Counted from the stretch's first letter, positions 42,478 to 51,818 are shown. The stretch is 64,000 nt of DNA from Halapricum hydrolyticum (GCF_025517535.1 NZ_JAOPKC010000001.1:502570-566569); one strand, 5' to 3'. Notes: generated by a model from the letters alone, not told the origin. Translations and numbers: made by a program.

Positions 42478-43164
42478 ATGTATCTCATCATCGTCGGCGC
42501 AGGCGACATCGGGACGCCCCTGATCGAGATCGCGACTCGATCGGGCAACGAGGTCGTCGTCATCGAACGCGACGACGCGAAGGCCGACCGGGTCGCCAGC
42601 GAACACGACTGTCTCGTTCTGAACGCGGACGCGACGGTTCGCGAAACGCTCGAGGACGCGGGAGCCGACCGGGCCGACGCGGTCATCTCCACGACCGACC
42701 AGGACGCGACGAACGTCATGGTCTGCCTCCTCGCGAAGGAGTTCGACGTTCCGAGCATCCTGTCGGTCGTTCACAACCCCGAGCACATGAGTCTCTTTCG
42801 GCAGATCGGCGTGAACACGATGGAGAACCCCCAGGAACTCATCGCCGAGCACCTCTATCGGTCCGTCGCCCGTCCTGCGATCGTCGACTACATGCGGATC
42901 AGCGAGGAGGCCGAGGTGTTCGAGATCACCGTCACTGGGAGCGCACCGATTGCCGGCAGGACACTGCAGGAGGCTGCACAGGAGGGATACCTCACCGGTG
43001 ACACGCTCGTTGTTGCCATCGAACGTGAAGAATCGGACAAGCCGATCACCCCGCGTGGGGATACCCGCATCGAATCCGGTGACCTGCTGACTGTCTATTC
43101 GGCGGTCGGCGCGGATCCGGAGATCACCGACATCTTCGGGCATTACGAGGATACCACGGAATGA
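42478..43164 (+). CDS. trkA: TrkA-type potassium channel regulator (single RCK unit)
   Basis: 228 residues: one Rossmann NAD-binding domain (MYLIIVGAGDIGTPLIEIA) and one TrkA-C domain (EVFEITVTGSAPIAGRTLQEA). Half the length of the duplicated TrkA at 37985, so it would act as an assembled ring of single units. Its stop overlaps the start of the TrkH gene (ATGA at 43161-43164), indicating a coupled regulator-pore pair. Confidence 0.9.
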   Translation: MYLIIVGAGDIGTPLIEIATRSGNEVVVIERDDAKADRVASEHDCLVLNADATVRETLEDAGADRADAVISTTDQDATNVMVCLLAKEFDVPSILSVVHNPEHMSLFRQIGVNTMENPQELIAEHLYRSVARPAIVDYMRISEEAEVFEITVTGSAPIAGRTLQEAAQEGYLTGDTLVVAIEREESDKPITPRGDTRIESGDLLTVYSAVGADPEITDIFGHYEDTTE

Positions 43165-44714
43165 ACGGGACGAAAGCGACGCTCGGACGTGACATCGGCC
43201 GGATGCTCGAAGCGCTCGCCGGACTCATCGTGGTCACGGCGATCGTCGCACTCGTCTGGGGCGAGTTCTACGTCGTGCCCGCGCTCGCGGTCTCGGCGGC
43301 GATCCCGTTCGGCGTCGGGTACGCGCTGACGACGCTGTTCGCGGACGCCGAGGATCCCGGCAAGCTCCACGGCATGATGGTCGCGGCCTCGGGCTGGTTC
43401 GCGGTCGCGCTGTTCGGCTCGCTCCCCTTCCTGCTCGTCGCCTGGACTGCCGAACTCGATCCGGCACTGCTCTCGGTCCCGTCCTCGGCCCGGACCACGA
43501 CGCTTGCGGCGTTCACGAAACCGTTGAACGCGTTCTTCGAGAGCATGAGCGGCTTCACCGGGACGGGGCTGACGATGACGGACAACGAGGAGGTCCTGCC
43601 CCGAACGCTGCAGTGGTGGCGGTCGTTCATCGAGTGGGTCGGCGGCGTCGGCGTGATCGTCCTGACGACGGCGATCCTCGCCCGGCCCGGCAGCGGGTCG
43701 CTGACGCTCTACGAGAGCGAGGCGCGCTCGGAGAAGATCCATCCCTCCATCGTCTCGACGGTCCGAACGATCTGGTGGATCTTCGTTCTCTTCACGTTCG
43801 TCTCGATCACGCTGCTGTGGCTGGCCGGGATGCCGATCTGGGGCGCGATCAACCACGGCATGACCGGGCTGGCGACCGGCGGGTTCTCGATCACCGACAA
43901 CTCCATCGCGACCTACGACAGCGTCGCGATCGACTTCGCGCTGCTCCCGATCATGACGCTCGGCTCGATCGCGTTCCCGATCCACTTTCTCATCCTCCGG
44001 GGCGACCTGAAGAACTTCTACACCGACCTCCAGACGCGGTGGGTGCTGGGCGGGTTCACCCTCGGCTCGGCGTTCCTCTGGGCGCTGGTGTACTTCGGCG
44101 GCACCTACGGCTCGGCGTTCACGGCGTTGCGCTACGGACTCTTCCAGTTCGTCTCCGCGATGTCCTGCACTGGCTTTCAGACGGCCGTCAGCTCGACGAA
44201 CGTCGCGCTGGGCAACTGGACGGCCGCCGCACAGTTAACCGTCACCGGCGGGATGGTAGTCGGCGCAGCCGCGGGGTCGACCGTCGGCGGGATCAAGCTC
44301 ATCCGGCTGGCGACACTGATCAAGGGCATCCAGCACCGCATCTCCGACGTGTTTTATCCCGCATCGGCGGTCCGGCGACTGGAGATCGACGGCCGTCGAC
44401 TGGACGAGCGCGAGGCCAGACGGGAGTTCGAGGAGGCGGGGATCATCGCCGTCCTCTGGGTCGCGTTCCTCACGGTCGCGATGTTCGTATTGTTGCTCGT
44501 CCTGCCGATGGGCGAGTACACCCTCGAAAACGTCATCTTCGAGGTCGCCAGCGCCCAGGGCAACGTGGGCCTGTCCGCGGGGATCACCGGGCCGTCGATG
44601 CCCGATCTCGGGAAGGTCATGTTCCTGTTCAACATGTGGATCGGCCGCCTGGAGATCATCCCCGTGCTGGTGCTGCTTCGGGCGATCTTCAAGCGCGGAG
44701 GTGTCTACCGATGA
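43161..44714 (+). CDS. trkH: TrkH-type potassium uptake protein, second copy
   Basis: 517 residues. Pore segments SMSGFTGTGLTM, GMTGLATGGFSI, SCTGFQTAVS and AQGNVGLSAGIT, with the loop GAAAGSTVGGIKLIR. N-terminal helices are preceded by a short cytoplasmic tail. Diverged from the copy at 36365-37903. Overlaps both the upstream trkA and a downstream 68-residue membrane protein gene, so three proteins are translationally linked. Confidence 0.9.
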   Translation: MNGTKATLGRDIGRMLEALAGLIVVTAIVALVWGEFYVVPALAVSAAIPFGVGYALTTLFADAEDPGKLHGMMVAASGWFAVALFGSLPFLLVAWTAELDPALLSVPSSARTTTLAAFTKPLNAFFESMSGFTGTGLTMTDNEEVLPRTLQWWRSFIEWVGGVGVIVLTTAILARPGSGSLTLYESEARSEKIHPSIVSTVRTIWWIFVLFTFVSITLLWLAGMPIWGAINHGMTGLATGGFSITDNSIATYDSVAIDFALLPIMTLGSIAFPIHFLILRGDLKNFYTDLQTRWVLGGFTLGSAFLWALVYFGGTYGSAFTALRYGLFQFVSAMSCTGFQTAVSSTNVALGNWTAAAQLTVTGGMVVGAAAGSTVGGIKLIRLATLIKGIQHRISDVFYPASAVRRLEIDGRRLDEREARREFEEAGIIAVLWVAFLTVAMFVLLLVLPMGEYTLENVIFEVASAQGNVGLSAGITGPSMPDLGKVMFLFNMWIGRLEIIPVLVLLRAIFKRGGVYR

Positions 44715-44917
44715 ACGTCGAACGGATCCCGTTGATCGGGCAGGTACTTGAATCAGGAGCCGACGACCGGGTGTTAGACGGCCTGTTGCTATCGGGACCG
44801 GTCGTCGTCGCCCTCATCGTCCTCGCAGGGCGGAATCTGTTGACCGAGGGAATCGCAGTGACGTACCTGCTCGTCTTCGTCGCCTACGTGGCGTATCTGA
44901 GCCTGCAACGAACCTAG
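44711..44917 (+). CDS. Small membrane protein coupled to TrkH
   Basis: 68 residues from the ATG at 44711, overlapping the TrkH stop (ATGA). Two hydrophobic segments (LLLSGPVVVALIVLAGRNLL and AVTYLLVFVAYVAYLSL). No recognised family. The tight coupling suggests a possible accessory subunit of the second Trk system, but this is inference. Confidence 0.7.
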   Translation: MNVERIPLIGQVLESGADDRVLDGLLLSGPVVVALIVLAGRNLLTEGIAVTYLLVFVAYVAYLSLQRT

Positions 44918-44939
44918 TCGGTCGCCCGTAACGCTGCTC

Positions 44940-46739
44940 TTATCGCCGTCCGAACAGACGTCGCCAGAGACTCCGCCCGTTCGATCGCTCCGCGATGACG
45001 ACCGAGGCGTCGACCTCGTCGAGGATGTCGAGGTGGAGCGTGTTCCGGACCAGGCGCGCGAGGACGCCGCGCTCGCTCGCCCCGAGGAACAGCATCGTGT
45101 GATCCTCGGCCTCGCGTTCGATCGTCGCCTCGATGTCGCCGGAGTCGTCGACGACGATGTCGGCGTCCTCCAGCCCGTGATCGATCGCCCAGTTTTCGAG
45201 GAACTGTTCGCCGTCTTCGACGTCTTCGGGACCGTCCGCGACGTACAGAAGCGTCACCTCCGTGTCTCCGACCGACTGCAGCGCGGACGCGACTTCCGCG
45301 CTCAGCTCCGAGTTGGGGCCGCCGATCGTCGGGAGCAGGAGCTTCGACGTGTCGATTCCCTGATCGTCGACGATCAGGAAGTCACACGGGAGTCGGTTCG
45401 TGAGTTCGCCGATCGGCCGTTCGGCGCGAGCGGCGTCCCAGAGGCGGTCCTCGCCCCACCCCATCACGACGAGATCGGCGTCGTCGCGGTCGGCGATCGT
45501 GAACAGTTCCTCGAACGAGCGATGGGAGACGACCGTTGAGGTCTCGACGTCGACGTCGTACGCGTCGGCGACGCTGCAGACCTCCGAGAGCAACTGGTCC
45601 GACTCCTCGACGAGTTGCCGCCGGGCAGTGTCGTCGTACCGGCTCCGGGTCGGCGTCTGGACGACGTAGACGGCGTGGACCACCGCCTGTTCGTGCGCGC
45701 TGGCGATGGCGCTGGCGAACTCGACCAGCGGCTGTTCCGTTCGCGGGTTCGTGATCGGGACGAGGATCCGGTAGGTCCCCTCGTCCTTGCGGGCGTGTTT
45801 CGCTGCCGTGTCGATCACGGGGACGTACGACCGCCCGACCAGTCCGCCGAAGGCCCACTCCTTCAGCGAGAGCCGCCGGTTCGCCCCTTCGAAACGGGCG
45901 GATTCGAGCCGGTGTTCGGTCGTCTGGAAGTAGTTGACCGCGGTGACGAGCACCACGCCCCCGATCGTGTTTCCGAGCAGCACCGGGATGACGAAGTCCG
46001 TCATACCGACGACGACGGCCAGATCGCCGACGAACACCAGATACAGCATCTCGGTGAACGAGACGACGACGTGAAAGAGCCCGCCGAGCGGGATCGACAG
46101 GAAGGCGAGATAGACGACGGCGAGCCGGGAGATCGTATCGCGAGAGGCATACTCGACCCAGACGACGCCGGCGACGATCAGGCCGGCGAAGGCGGCCTTC
46201 GTGAACAGCACGGCCGGGGCGGCCTCGATCCCCTTGTGCGCGATGTCGTATGCCACCGTCGCCTCGGCGTCCGAGAGGACGCCGCCGTAGGCCAGCGCCG
46301 CCGCACCGAGCGCGCCGCCGGTGAAGTTCCCCGTCAGCACGACGATCCAGTTGCGCAACAGCGCCGGGACGCTCGCCAGTCGTTCGAGCGTGAGCGCGAC
46401 CGGCGGCAGCGTGTTCTCGGTGTACAGCTGGTACCCGCCGATGATGATGTAGATGAACCCCAGCGGGTACAACAGCGCACTCAGGATCGGATCGCCGCCC
46501 GTCGAGGCGGTCAACGAGACGTACAGCAGGAACGTGATCGTGATCGCAAAGCCGGCGGCCAGCCCGCTGAAGAACAGCTCCCGGCTGCCCGAGGTGATCT
46601 CCTCGTCCGCGGCCGCGATGATCCGCTGGAACACCTCGTCGCTCGAGAACCGATCCCGGATCACGCGACCGGCGGCCGGCGCGCCGCTCCGCGAGCGCTC
46701 GACGGCCTCCCGGACGTCCTCTTCGTCGTCGTCAGTCAT
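44940..46739 (-). CDS. Formate/nitrite-transporter-family channel fused to UspA domains
   Basis: 599 residues. Residues ~30-285 are six helices of the FNT channel family (FFSGLAAGFAITITFLL, NWIVVLTGNFTGGALGAAALAYGG, FVIPVLLGNTIGGVVLVTAVNYF). Residues ~310-450 (YRILVPITNPRTEQPLVEFA...) and ~455-590 (KLLLPTIGGPNSELSAEVA...) are two UspA domains. FNT channels move formate, nitrite or hydrosulfide. Convergent with the Trk unit; the UspA tail parallels the APC-UspA fusion nearby, suggesting nucleotide-linked control of both. Confidence 0.87.
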   Translation of the reverse strand: MTDDDEEDVREAVERSRSGAPAAGRVIRDRFSSDEVFQRIIAAADEEITSGSRELFFSGLAAGFAITITFLLYVSLTASTGGDPILSALLYPLGFIYIIIGGYQLYTENTLPPVALTLERLASVPALLRNWIVVLTGNFTGGALGAAALAYGGVLSDAEATVAYDIAHKGIEAAPAVLFTKAAFAGLIVAGVVWVEYASRDTISRLAVVYLAFLSIPLGGLFHVVVSFTEMLYLVFVGDLAVVVGMTDFVIPVLLGNTIGGVVLVTAVNYFQTTEHRLESARFEGANRRLSLKEWAFGGLVGRSYVPVIDTAAKHARKDEGTYRILVPITNPRTEQPLVEFASAIASAHEQAVVHAVYVVQTPTRSRYDDTARRQLVEESDQLLSEVCSVADAYDVDVETSTVVSHRSFEELFTIADRDDADLVVMGWGEDRLWDAARAERPIGELTNRLPCDFLIVDDQGIDTSKLLLPTIGGPNSELSAEVASALQSVGDTEVTLLYVADGPEDVEDGEQFLENWAIDHGLEDADIVVDDSGDIEATIEREAEDHTMLFLGASERGVLARLVRNTLHLDILDEVDASVVIAERSNGRSLWRRLFGRR

Positions 46740-47037
46740 CGACTGAGGAATGTCACGGGACCGGCAAGGATGTTTCCCTCTCTGGAGGAAAGCCGCGTGG
46801 CCGGATCGTCTCGAGACGTCGGTACGCGGGCTACCGGGATCACGCCATTTTTGGTGGTGCTTTCCCTACGTTCGGGTATGCAGGAACTGCGCGCCGCCGC
46901 AGTCCGCCCGCGAATCGACAGCCAGCCGCGCCCGCTCGGACCGGGCTGTCGGTGCCGGTAACTTCTCGTTCATCTCGCTGCCAGCAGCAGAGACCATACG
47001 AGCGTATTCGAAATCCACCACAGACACCATCCCATCA
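46740..47037 (+). other. 298-bp intergenic region, no gene identified
   Basis: Between the FNT-UspA gene (divergent) and cysE. A short frame at 46878-46961 (MQELRAAAVRPRIDSQ...) is Arg/Pro-rich and unlike haloarchaeal proteins, so it is not called. No repeat or clear hairpin was seen. Confidence 0.4.
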
Positions 47038-47649
47038 ATGTTCGATCGAATCAAAGAGGACGTCCGAACCGCGCGTGCCAAAGACCCGGCGGCGACAGAC
47101 TCGCTGGAGGTCTTGCTCACGTATCCCGGGCTGCACGCTATCTGGCTGTATCGCATCGCCCACGCGCTCCACGAGCGCGGGTTCCCGCTGATCGCTCGTC
47201 TCCTGTCGCACGTCGGCCGCTTTCTCACCGGCATCGAGATCCATCCCGCCGCAGAGATCGGCGATCGGTTCTTCATCGATCACGGCATGGGAACGGTCAT
47301 CGGCGAGACCACCGTGATCGGCGACGACGTGCTAATGTATCACGGCGTGACCCTCGGCGGGAAGTCGATGCGCCGAGAGAAACGTCATCCGACCCTGGAA
47401 GACGGCGTCACGATCGGTGCGGACGCGACGCTGCTCGGCGACATCACGATCGGCGAGAGCGCCAGCGTCGGCGCCGGCTCGGTCGTCGTCGAGGACGTGC
47501 CGCCGAAGACGACTGTCGCCGGCAACCCCGCCCACCCTGTGGGCGACGAGGAAGTCCCGCTGACCAAAGACGTCCTCGCGAACGGCGGTTCGGACGGCGA
47601 CGCGCTGCTCGGAGCGGACTGCTGTGACGACGACAGCGGACTCGAATAG
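47038..47649 (+). CDS. cysE: Serine O-acetyltransferase
   Basis: 203 residues from the ATG at 47038 (MFDRIKEDVRTARAKDP). An N-terminal helical domain, then left-handed beta-helix hexapeptide repeats (EIHPAAEIGDRFFIDHGMGTVIGETTVIGDDVLMYHGVTLGG) with the catalytic DH pair, ending GSVVVEDVPPKTTVAGNPA. It makes O-acetylserine from serine and acetyl-CoA for cysteine synthesis. The C-terminus has an unusual acidic tail with a CC pair (LLGADCCDDDSGLE). The next gene starts 40 bp downstream. Confidence 0.9.
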   Translation: MFDRIKEDVRTARAKDPAATDSLEVLLTYPGLHAIWLYRIAHALHERGFPLIARLLSHVGRFLTGIEIHPAAEIGDRFFIDHGMGTVIGETTVIGDDVLMYHGVTLGGKSMRREKRHPTLEDGVTIGADATLLGDITIGESASVGAGSVVVEDVPPKTTVAGNPAHPVGDEEVPLTKDVLANGGSDGDALLGADCCDDDSGLE

Positions 47650-47689
47650 CGCGCCACACGATGTCTGCCGACGACGCGTACGAGCACCA

Positions 47690-48289
47690 ATGACCCCCGA
47701 TCCCAACGAGTCCCTTCGAGCCGACGCGAAGCTCGGTCCCGTCGTCGACGCAGTCGGACCGCTCCGCGTCGAGCCGGCCGAGGACTTCTTCGCGCGGTTC
47801 GTCGTCTCGATCCTGCGCCAGCAGGTCTCGATGGCGTCAGCAGCGGCGACCAGAGAGCGGCTATTCGACGCCGTCGAGGTCACGCCCGAGGGGATCCTGA
47901 ACGCCGACGACGAGATCCTCCGGGACGCCGGACTGTCTCGCCAGAAAACCCGATACGTCAACAACGTCGCCAGGGCGTTCCGCGAGGAGGGATACTCCCG
48001 AGAGTACTTCCAGGGGATAGACGACGACGCCGTCCGGGCGGAGTTAATCTCGATCACCGGCGTCGGAACGTGGACTGCCGACATGCAACTGCTCTTCTCG
48101 CTGGGTCGGCCCGACGTCTTCCCGGTCGGTGATCTCGGGATCCGGAAAGGGATGGTTCAGCTGTTCGAGGACCTCGCTGTCGAGGATCGAGCGGCGATGC
48201 GCGACCGCGCCGAGCGATGGGAACCCTACCGGAGCTACGCGAGTCTGTGTCTGTGGCGAACAGTTGAAGGCGACGATATCGACGATTAG
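47690..48289 (+). CDS. DNA-3-methyladenine glycosylase (AlkA/HhH-GPD)
   Basis: 199 residues from the ATG at 47690 (MTPDPNESLRADAKLG). HhH-GPD fold: FARFVVSILRQQVSMASAAA, the hairpin LISITGVGTWTADMQLLFSLG and the catalytic region FPVGDLGIRKGMVQLF with the conserved Asp. Removes alkylated purines in base-excision repair. Lacks the N-terminal domain of E. coli AlkA, like many archaeal members. Overlaps the convergent MFS gene by 4 bp. Confidence 0.87.
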   Translation: MTPDPNESLRADAKLGPVVDAVGPLRVEPAEDFFARFVVSILRQQVSMASAAATRERLFDAVEVTPEGILNADDEILRDAGLSRQKTRYVNNVARAFREEGYSREYFQGIDDDAVRAELISITGVGTWTADMQLLFSLGRPDVFPVGDLGIRKGMVQLFEDLAVEDRAAMRDRAERWEPYRSYASLCLWRTVEGDDIDD

Positions 48290-49566
48290 TCGACGGGACC
48301 AGGAGTCGCTTCGGTCGACTCCCCCGACCGGTCGGGTACGTCTACCTCGCGGATCGGCGTCGCGAACACGTACAGTAGCACGGCCCCGACGAGGAACGAG
48401 ACCCCGAGTGCAGCGACGGCGGCGATCGGCGTGAAGAGGTCGGCGAACGCGCCGCTGCCGACCCGGAACGGGACGCCAGCGACCGCCCGGACCATCGCGA
48501 TCGCGGAGATGACCGTCGCGCGGCCGACAGATCCGATGTGATCGTTGATGTAGCGGCTCGATATGGGGAAGATCAGGCTGTTGGAGCCTTTCATCACGAA
48601 GAACATCGGGAAGACGGCGACCGGGGCGACCACGGGCACCAGATAGAAGGCAGCGATCCCGACCGGCAACAGCAACATCGCCTTCCGGACGCCGAGCCAG
48701 GACTCCACCTCGGCGGCGTAGTCGCTGCCGATCGCCGACACGCCCATGAACGAGGCGTAGAAGAACCCGAGCGTCGCGGCCTCCTCGACGCCATAGGTCG
48801 CGAGCACCGCACCGAAGGACTGTTCGAGCGCGTCGCGGACCACCGGCTGGATGTACATGTCGGCGGTCATCAACGCGCCGGAGAACAGCGACAGGTAGAC
48901 CACGAACCAGCGGAGTTCCCGGGCGGTGATCCGGTCCCGGATCGTCGGCAGGGCGTCGAGCATCGAGAGGCTCTCGCCCTCGGCCTGTCGCTCGTCGTCG
49001 GCGGCGTAGGCGGCGTTTTTCGGCAGGCGGAGGACGAGACCGACGTTGAGCACGCTGAGGGCGACGGCGGCGTAGAAGGGATAGTACGGATCGGCGACGT
49101 ACAGCAGCCCCCCGGCGATCATCGTGACCGCCTGCACGGCCTTCGAGACTGCCCCCGCGCGGCCGCTGATCCTGGTGTACTCGCCCTCGATGTCGTGTTC
49201 CTGGAGCGTGTCGTACAGCCAGGCGCTCCCGCTTCCGGAGACGAACGTGTGGCCGAACGAGAGCGTACCAAAGACGAACAGGAACCCCCAGAAGTCAGTC
49301 GCGGTCAGATAGCCGGCGTTGGAGATCAGGAACATGACGGCCGCGATGACGAGACTGTTGCGGCGCCCGATCCGGTCGCCGACGTAGCCCGTCGGGATCT
49401 CCCCACCGACGACGATGAGCGCCTGTATCGTCGCGATGATACCGATCTCGGTGTAGCTCAACCCGTTCAACAGGAGAAAGAGCGTGTAGATCGGATACGT
49501 GAATCCCGGACCGCTGGTCGCGCGGTAGAGGTAGTACTTCAGGACGGTGCGAGAGGCGTCGACCAT
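48286..49566 (-). CDS. MFS transporter
   Basis: 426 residues with about twelve predicted helices. GEIPTGYVGDRIGRRNSLVIAA between helices 2 and 3 is the MFS signature loop, and VVGGEIPTG and the repeat near helix 8 (ASFMGVSAIGSDYA) support it. The substrate cannot be inferred; drug or sugar export/import are both possible. Convergent with the AlkA-like gene. The C-terminus is a short acidic tail. Confidence 0.82.
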   Translation of the reverse strand: MVDASRTVLKYYLYRATSGPGFTYPIYTLFLLLNGLSYTEIGIIATIQALIVVGGEIPTGYVGDRIGRRNSLVIAAVMFLISNAGYLTATDFWGFLFVFGTLSFGHTFVSGSGSAWLYDTLQEHDIEGEYTRISGRAGAVSKAVQAVTMIAGGLLYVADPYYPFYAAVALSVLNVGLVLRLPKNAAYAADDERQAEGESLSMLDALPTIRDRITARELRWFVVYLSLFSGALMTADMYIQPVVRDALEQSFGAVLATYGVEEAATLGFFYASFMGVSAIGSDYAAEVESWLGVRKAMLLLPVGIAAFYLVPVVAPVAVFPMFFVMKGSNSLIFPISSRYINDHIGSVGRATVISAIAMVRAVAGVPFRVGSGAFADLFTPIAAVAALGVSFLVGAVLLYVFATPIREVDVPDRSGESTEATPGPVD

Positions 49567-49697
49567 GGATGTAGGTTGGTATTGATCAGTCTACGATTGA
49601 AGGCGTCTCGGTACGTTTCGGTCTGCGGAAAGTGTATGAATTTCGCTTCGATCTGTGGAGTGTGTACGAACGCAGGTCCGGAGAGACGCACTCGCGG

Positions 49698-50276
49698 TCA
49701 TCGATCGGCCAGCCACTCCTCGGCGAGCATGCCGTAGCGACGGCTGTCGACGTACTCGCCCTCGTAGAAGGTCTCCTTCCGGTAGGCACCTTCCTGCTCG
49801 AAGCCGAGCGATTCGAGGGCGGCCTGGGAGGCGTCGTTGGGCTCGATGACCATCGCCCAGACCTTGTTGAGGCGTCGCTGCCCGAAGGCGTGATCCAGCA
49901 GGAGTGCCGTCGCTTCCGTGACGTAGCCGTTGCCCTGGTGGTCCGGTGCGACCCAGTACATGAGCATCCCGGACCCGTGGGGCTGGTTGACCCAGGGAAT
50001 GCCGACCTCGCCGACGCGGGTCAACCGGTCCTCGTCGCCGGTTCGCATCGCATCGCGGTCGCCCGTACAGATCAGAAACACCATCCCGTCGTCGTCATCG
50101 CCGTACACGCGCTCCTCGAAGTGCTCCTCGACCTGCTTGCGGTTCCGCGGCGAGACGTCCGTCAGCGGTCGCCGGATCGACTCCTCGTTGCGGTGTTCTT
50201 CGAAGAACTCGTAGTCCGCTTCTTCCCAGGTGTGGAGGCTGACCGACTCGCCACGGAGGAACGCGGGACCGGGCAT
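49698..50276 (-). CDS. GNAT-family N-acetyltransferase (RimJ/RimL-like), copy 1
   Basis: 192 residues from the ATG at 50276 (MPGPAFLRGESVSLHTWEE). RimJ/RimL-type GNAT: acetyl-CoA loop VAPDHQGNGYVTEATALLL and the C-terminal SQAALESLGFEQEGAYRKETFYEGEYVDSRRYGML. Probably acetylates protein N-termini or a small amine. Its ATG shares one base with the stop of the paralogous GNAT gene just upstream, so the two are a tandem duplication in one operon. Confidence 0.88.
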   Translation of the reverse strand: MPGPAFLRGESVSLHTWEEADYEFFEEHRNEESIRRPLTDVSPRNRKQVEEHFEERVYGDDDDGMVFLICTGDRDAMRTGDEDRLTRVGEVGIPWVNQPHGSGMLMYWVAPDHQGNGYVTEATALLLDHAFGQRRLNKVWAMVIEPNDASQAALESLGFEQEGAYRKETFYEGEYVDSRRYGMLAEEWLADR

Positions 50277-50809
50277 CAGACACCACTCCATTCCGTTTCG
50301 AGCAGTCCGTAGCGCAACACGTCCACGTGTGCACCGTCCTGGAACACGGCCTCGCGGAACCGCCCCTCGCGTGAGAACCCGAGCGAGTCGAGCAAGTCGC
50401 GAGAGGCCTCGTTCGTGGCGAGACAGTCAGCCCGGACGCGATGGAGTCGAAGTTCTGCGAAGCCGTATTCGAGCAACAGTGACACCGCTTCCCGTCCGAG
50501 ACCCTGGCCCTGATGCTCGGGCAGAATCCAGTAGGCGAGGTCGGCCAGGCCGTCCCCCTCTCGGACGTCCGGGAAGGTGACGGCCCCGACTGTCTCGTCG
50601 TCGGCCGTCGCGACGAACCAGTAGCCGTCTCCTCCTGAGACGGTGTCCTCGTGGAACTCCTCGAGGGCCTCGCGATTCGTCGCCGAATCGATACAGAGCG
50701 GGACGCGAAGATCGGGGTCGTTTCGCGCGCGAGCGAACGCATCCAGATCTTCCTCTTCGACGGGGTGGAGGGAGACGCGTTCGCCCGACGTGAAGGTTGG
50801 ACCGGGCAT
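50276..50809 (-). CDS. GNAT-family N-acetyltransferase (RimJ/RimL-like), copy 2
   Basis: 177 residues from the ATG at 50809 (MPGPTFTSGERVSLHPVEE). Paralog of the downstream GNAT: same MPGP start, acetyl-CoA loop LPEHQGQGLGREAVSLLLEYG and end SRDLLDSLGFSREGRFREAVFQDGAHVDVLRYGLL. First gene of the two-gene unit. An in-frame upstream extension (to 50968) overlaps the divergent aldo/keto reductase promoter and is not coding-like. Confidence 0.88.
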   Translation of the reverse strand: MPGPTFTSGERVSLHPVEEEDLDAFARARNDPDLRVPLCIDSATNREALEEFHEDTVSGGDGYWFVATADDETVGAVTFPDVREGDGLADLAYWILPEHQGQGLGREAVSLLLEYGFAELRLHRVRADCLATNEASRDLLDSLGFSREGRFREAVFQDGAHVDVLRYGLLETEWSGV

Positions 50810-50915
50810 GCCTCTCTGTTCCGGATGGGGAGAGAAAGCATTTGTGGCGTCGTGATACAGGTTCTCAAGCACGCACGGGCCAAAGCCCATGACGCTGGCA
50901 GTCGTGGGCGGGAGT

Positions 50916-51761
50916 ATGGGACTCGCGAACCGAAGCGACACGTTCGACCTCGACGACGAGACGACCATCCACCGACTCGGCTACGGCGCGATGCGGATCA
51001 CGGGTGAGGACATCATCGGCCGACCCGACGACGAGGACGAGGCCCGGCGGGTGCTCCATCAGGCGCTCTCGCTCGGTGTGGATTTCATCGACACCGCGGA
51101 CTCGTACGGCCCGGGCGTCAGCGAACGACTGATCGGCGAAGCGCTCGCCCCGTATCCGGACGAGCTCGTCGTCGCGACCAAGGGCGGATTGCTGCGCAAT
51201 ACGGACGGAGACTGGCTCCCGCAAGGCGACCCGGATTATCTGCGCAACGCCGTCCTCGCGAGCCGGGATCGATTGGGAGTCGACACGATCGACCTCTATC
51301 AGTATCACCGGCCGGATCCCGATACGCCGTTCGAGGACTCCGTCCACGCGCTCGCGGAGATGAAAGACGAGGGGCAGATCCGCCACGTCGGGCTGAGCAA
51401 CGTCTCCGTCGAACAGCTCGAAACTGCGCGCGATATCGTCGACGTGGCGACCGTCCAGAACCAGTACAACGTCGCCGACCGCGAGGACGAGGACGTCCTG
51501 CAGGCTTGCGAGGAGTACGACATCGGGTTCATCCCCTGGTTCCCGCTCGGTGCGGGCGAACTCGACGAGAAAGCCGACGCCCTCGATTCGATCGCCGAGG
51601 CTCACGACGCCACCCGGTATCAGATCGCGCTGGCGTGGCTGCTCCAGCACTCGCCGGTCACGCTACCGATCCCCGGCACCTCGAGCGTAACCCACCTGAA
51701 AGAGAACGTCGCTGCCTCCGAGATCGAATTGAGCGACGACGAACTGGCGCGCCTGCGATAG
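50916..51761 (+). CDS. Aldo/keto reductase
   Basis: 281 residues from the ATG at 50916 (MGLANRSDTFDLDDETTIH), which fits the usual start of this AKR group; an earlier ATG at 50889 would add nine residues. Motifs: RLGYGAMRITGED, VDFIDTADSYGPGVSERLIG (catalytic Asp/Tyr), VVATKGGLL (Lys) and TIDLYQYHRPDPDTP (His). The end LKENVAASEIELSDDELARLR is typical. Only ~15% of the sequence pattern is shared with the AKR at 6461, so it is a different subfamily. Its 3' end is duplicated just downstream. Confidence 0.87.
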   Translation: MGLANRSDTFDLDDETTIHRLGYGAMRITGEDIIGRPDDEDEARRVLHQALSLGVDFIDTADSYGPGVSERLIGEALAPYPDELVVATKGGLLRNTDGDWLPQGDPDYLRNAVLASRDRLGVDTIDLYQYHRPDPDTPFEDSVHALAEMKDEGQIRHVGLSNVSVEQLETARDIVDVATVQNQYNVADREDEDVLQACEEYDIGFIPWFPLGAGELDEKADALDSIAEAHDATRYQIALAWLLQHSPVTLPIPGTSSVTHLKENVAASEIELSDDELARLR

Positions 51762-51818
51762 CGACGAACCAGGCCGTCTCCAACAGTGACGAACTGGCGC
51801 GCCTGCGATAGCGACGAG
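51738..51818 (+). repeat. Tandem repeat of the aldo/keto reductase 3' end
   Basis: GACGAACTGGCGCGCCTGCG followed by ATAGCGACGA occurs at 51738-51767 and again at 51788-51817, a 50 bp period. The second copy would encode DELARLR plus stop again. A recent short tandem duplication. Confidence 0.8.

Noticed and set aside
46878..46961. Small ORF before cysE
   Set aside because: Arg/Pro-rich composition unlike haloarchaeal proteins and no promoter or ribosome-binding signal.
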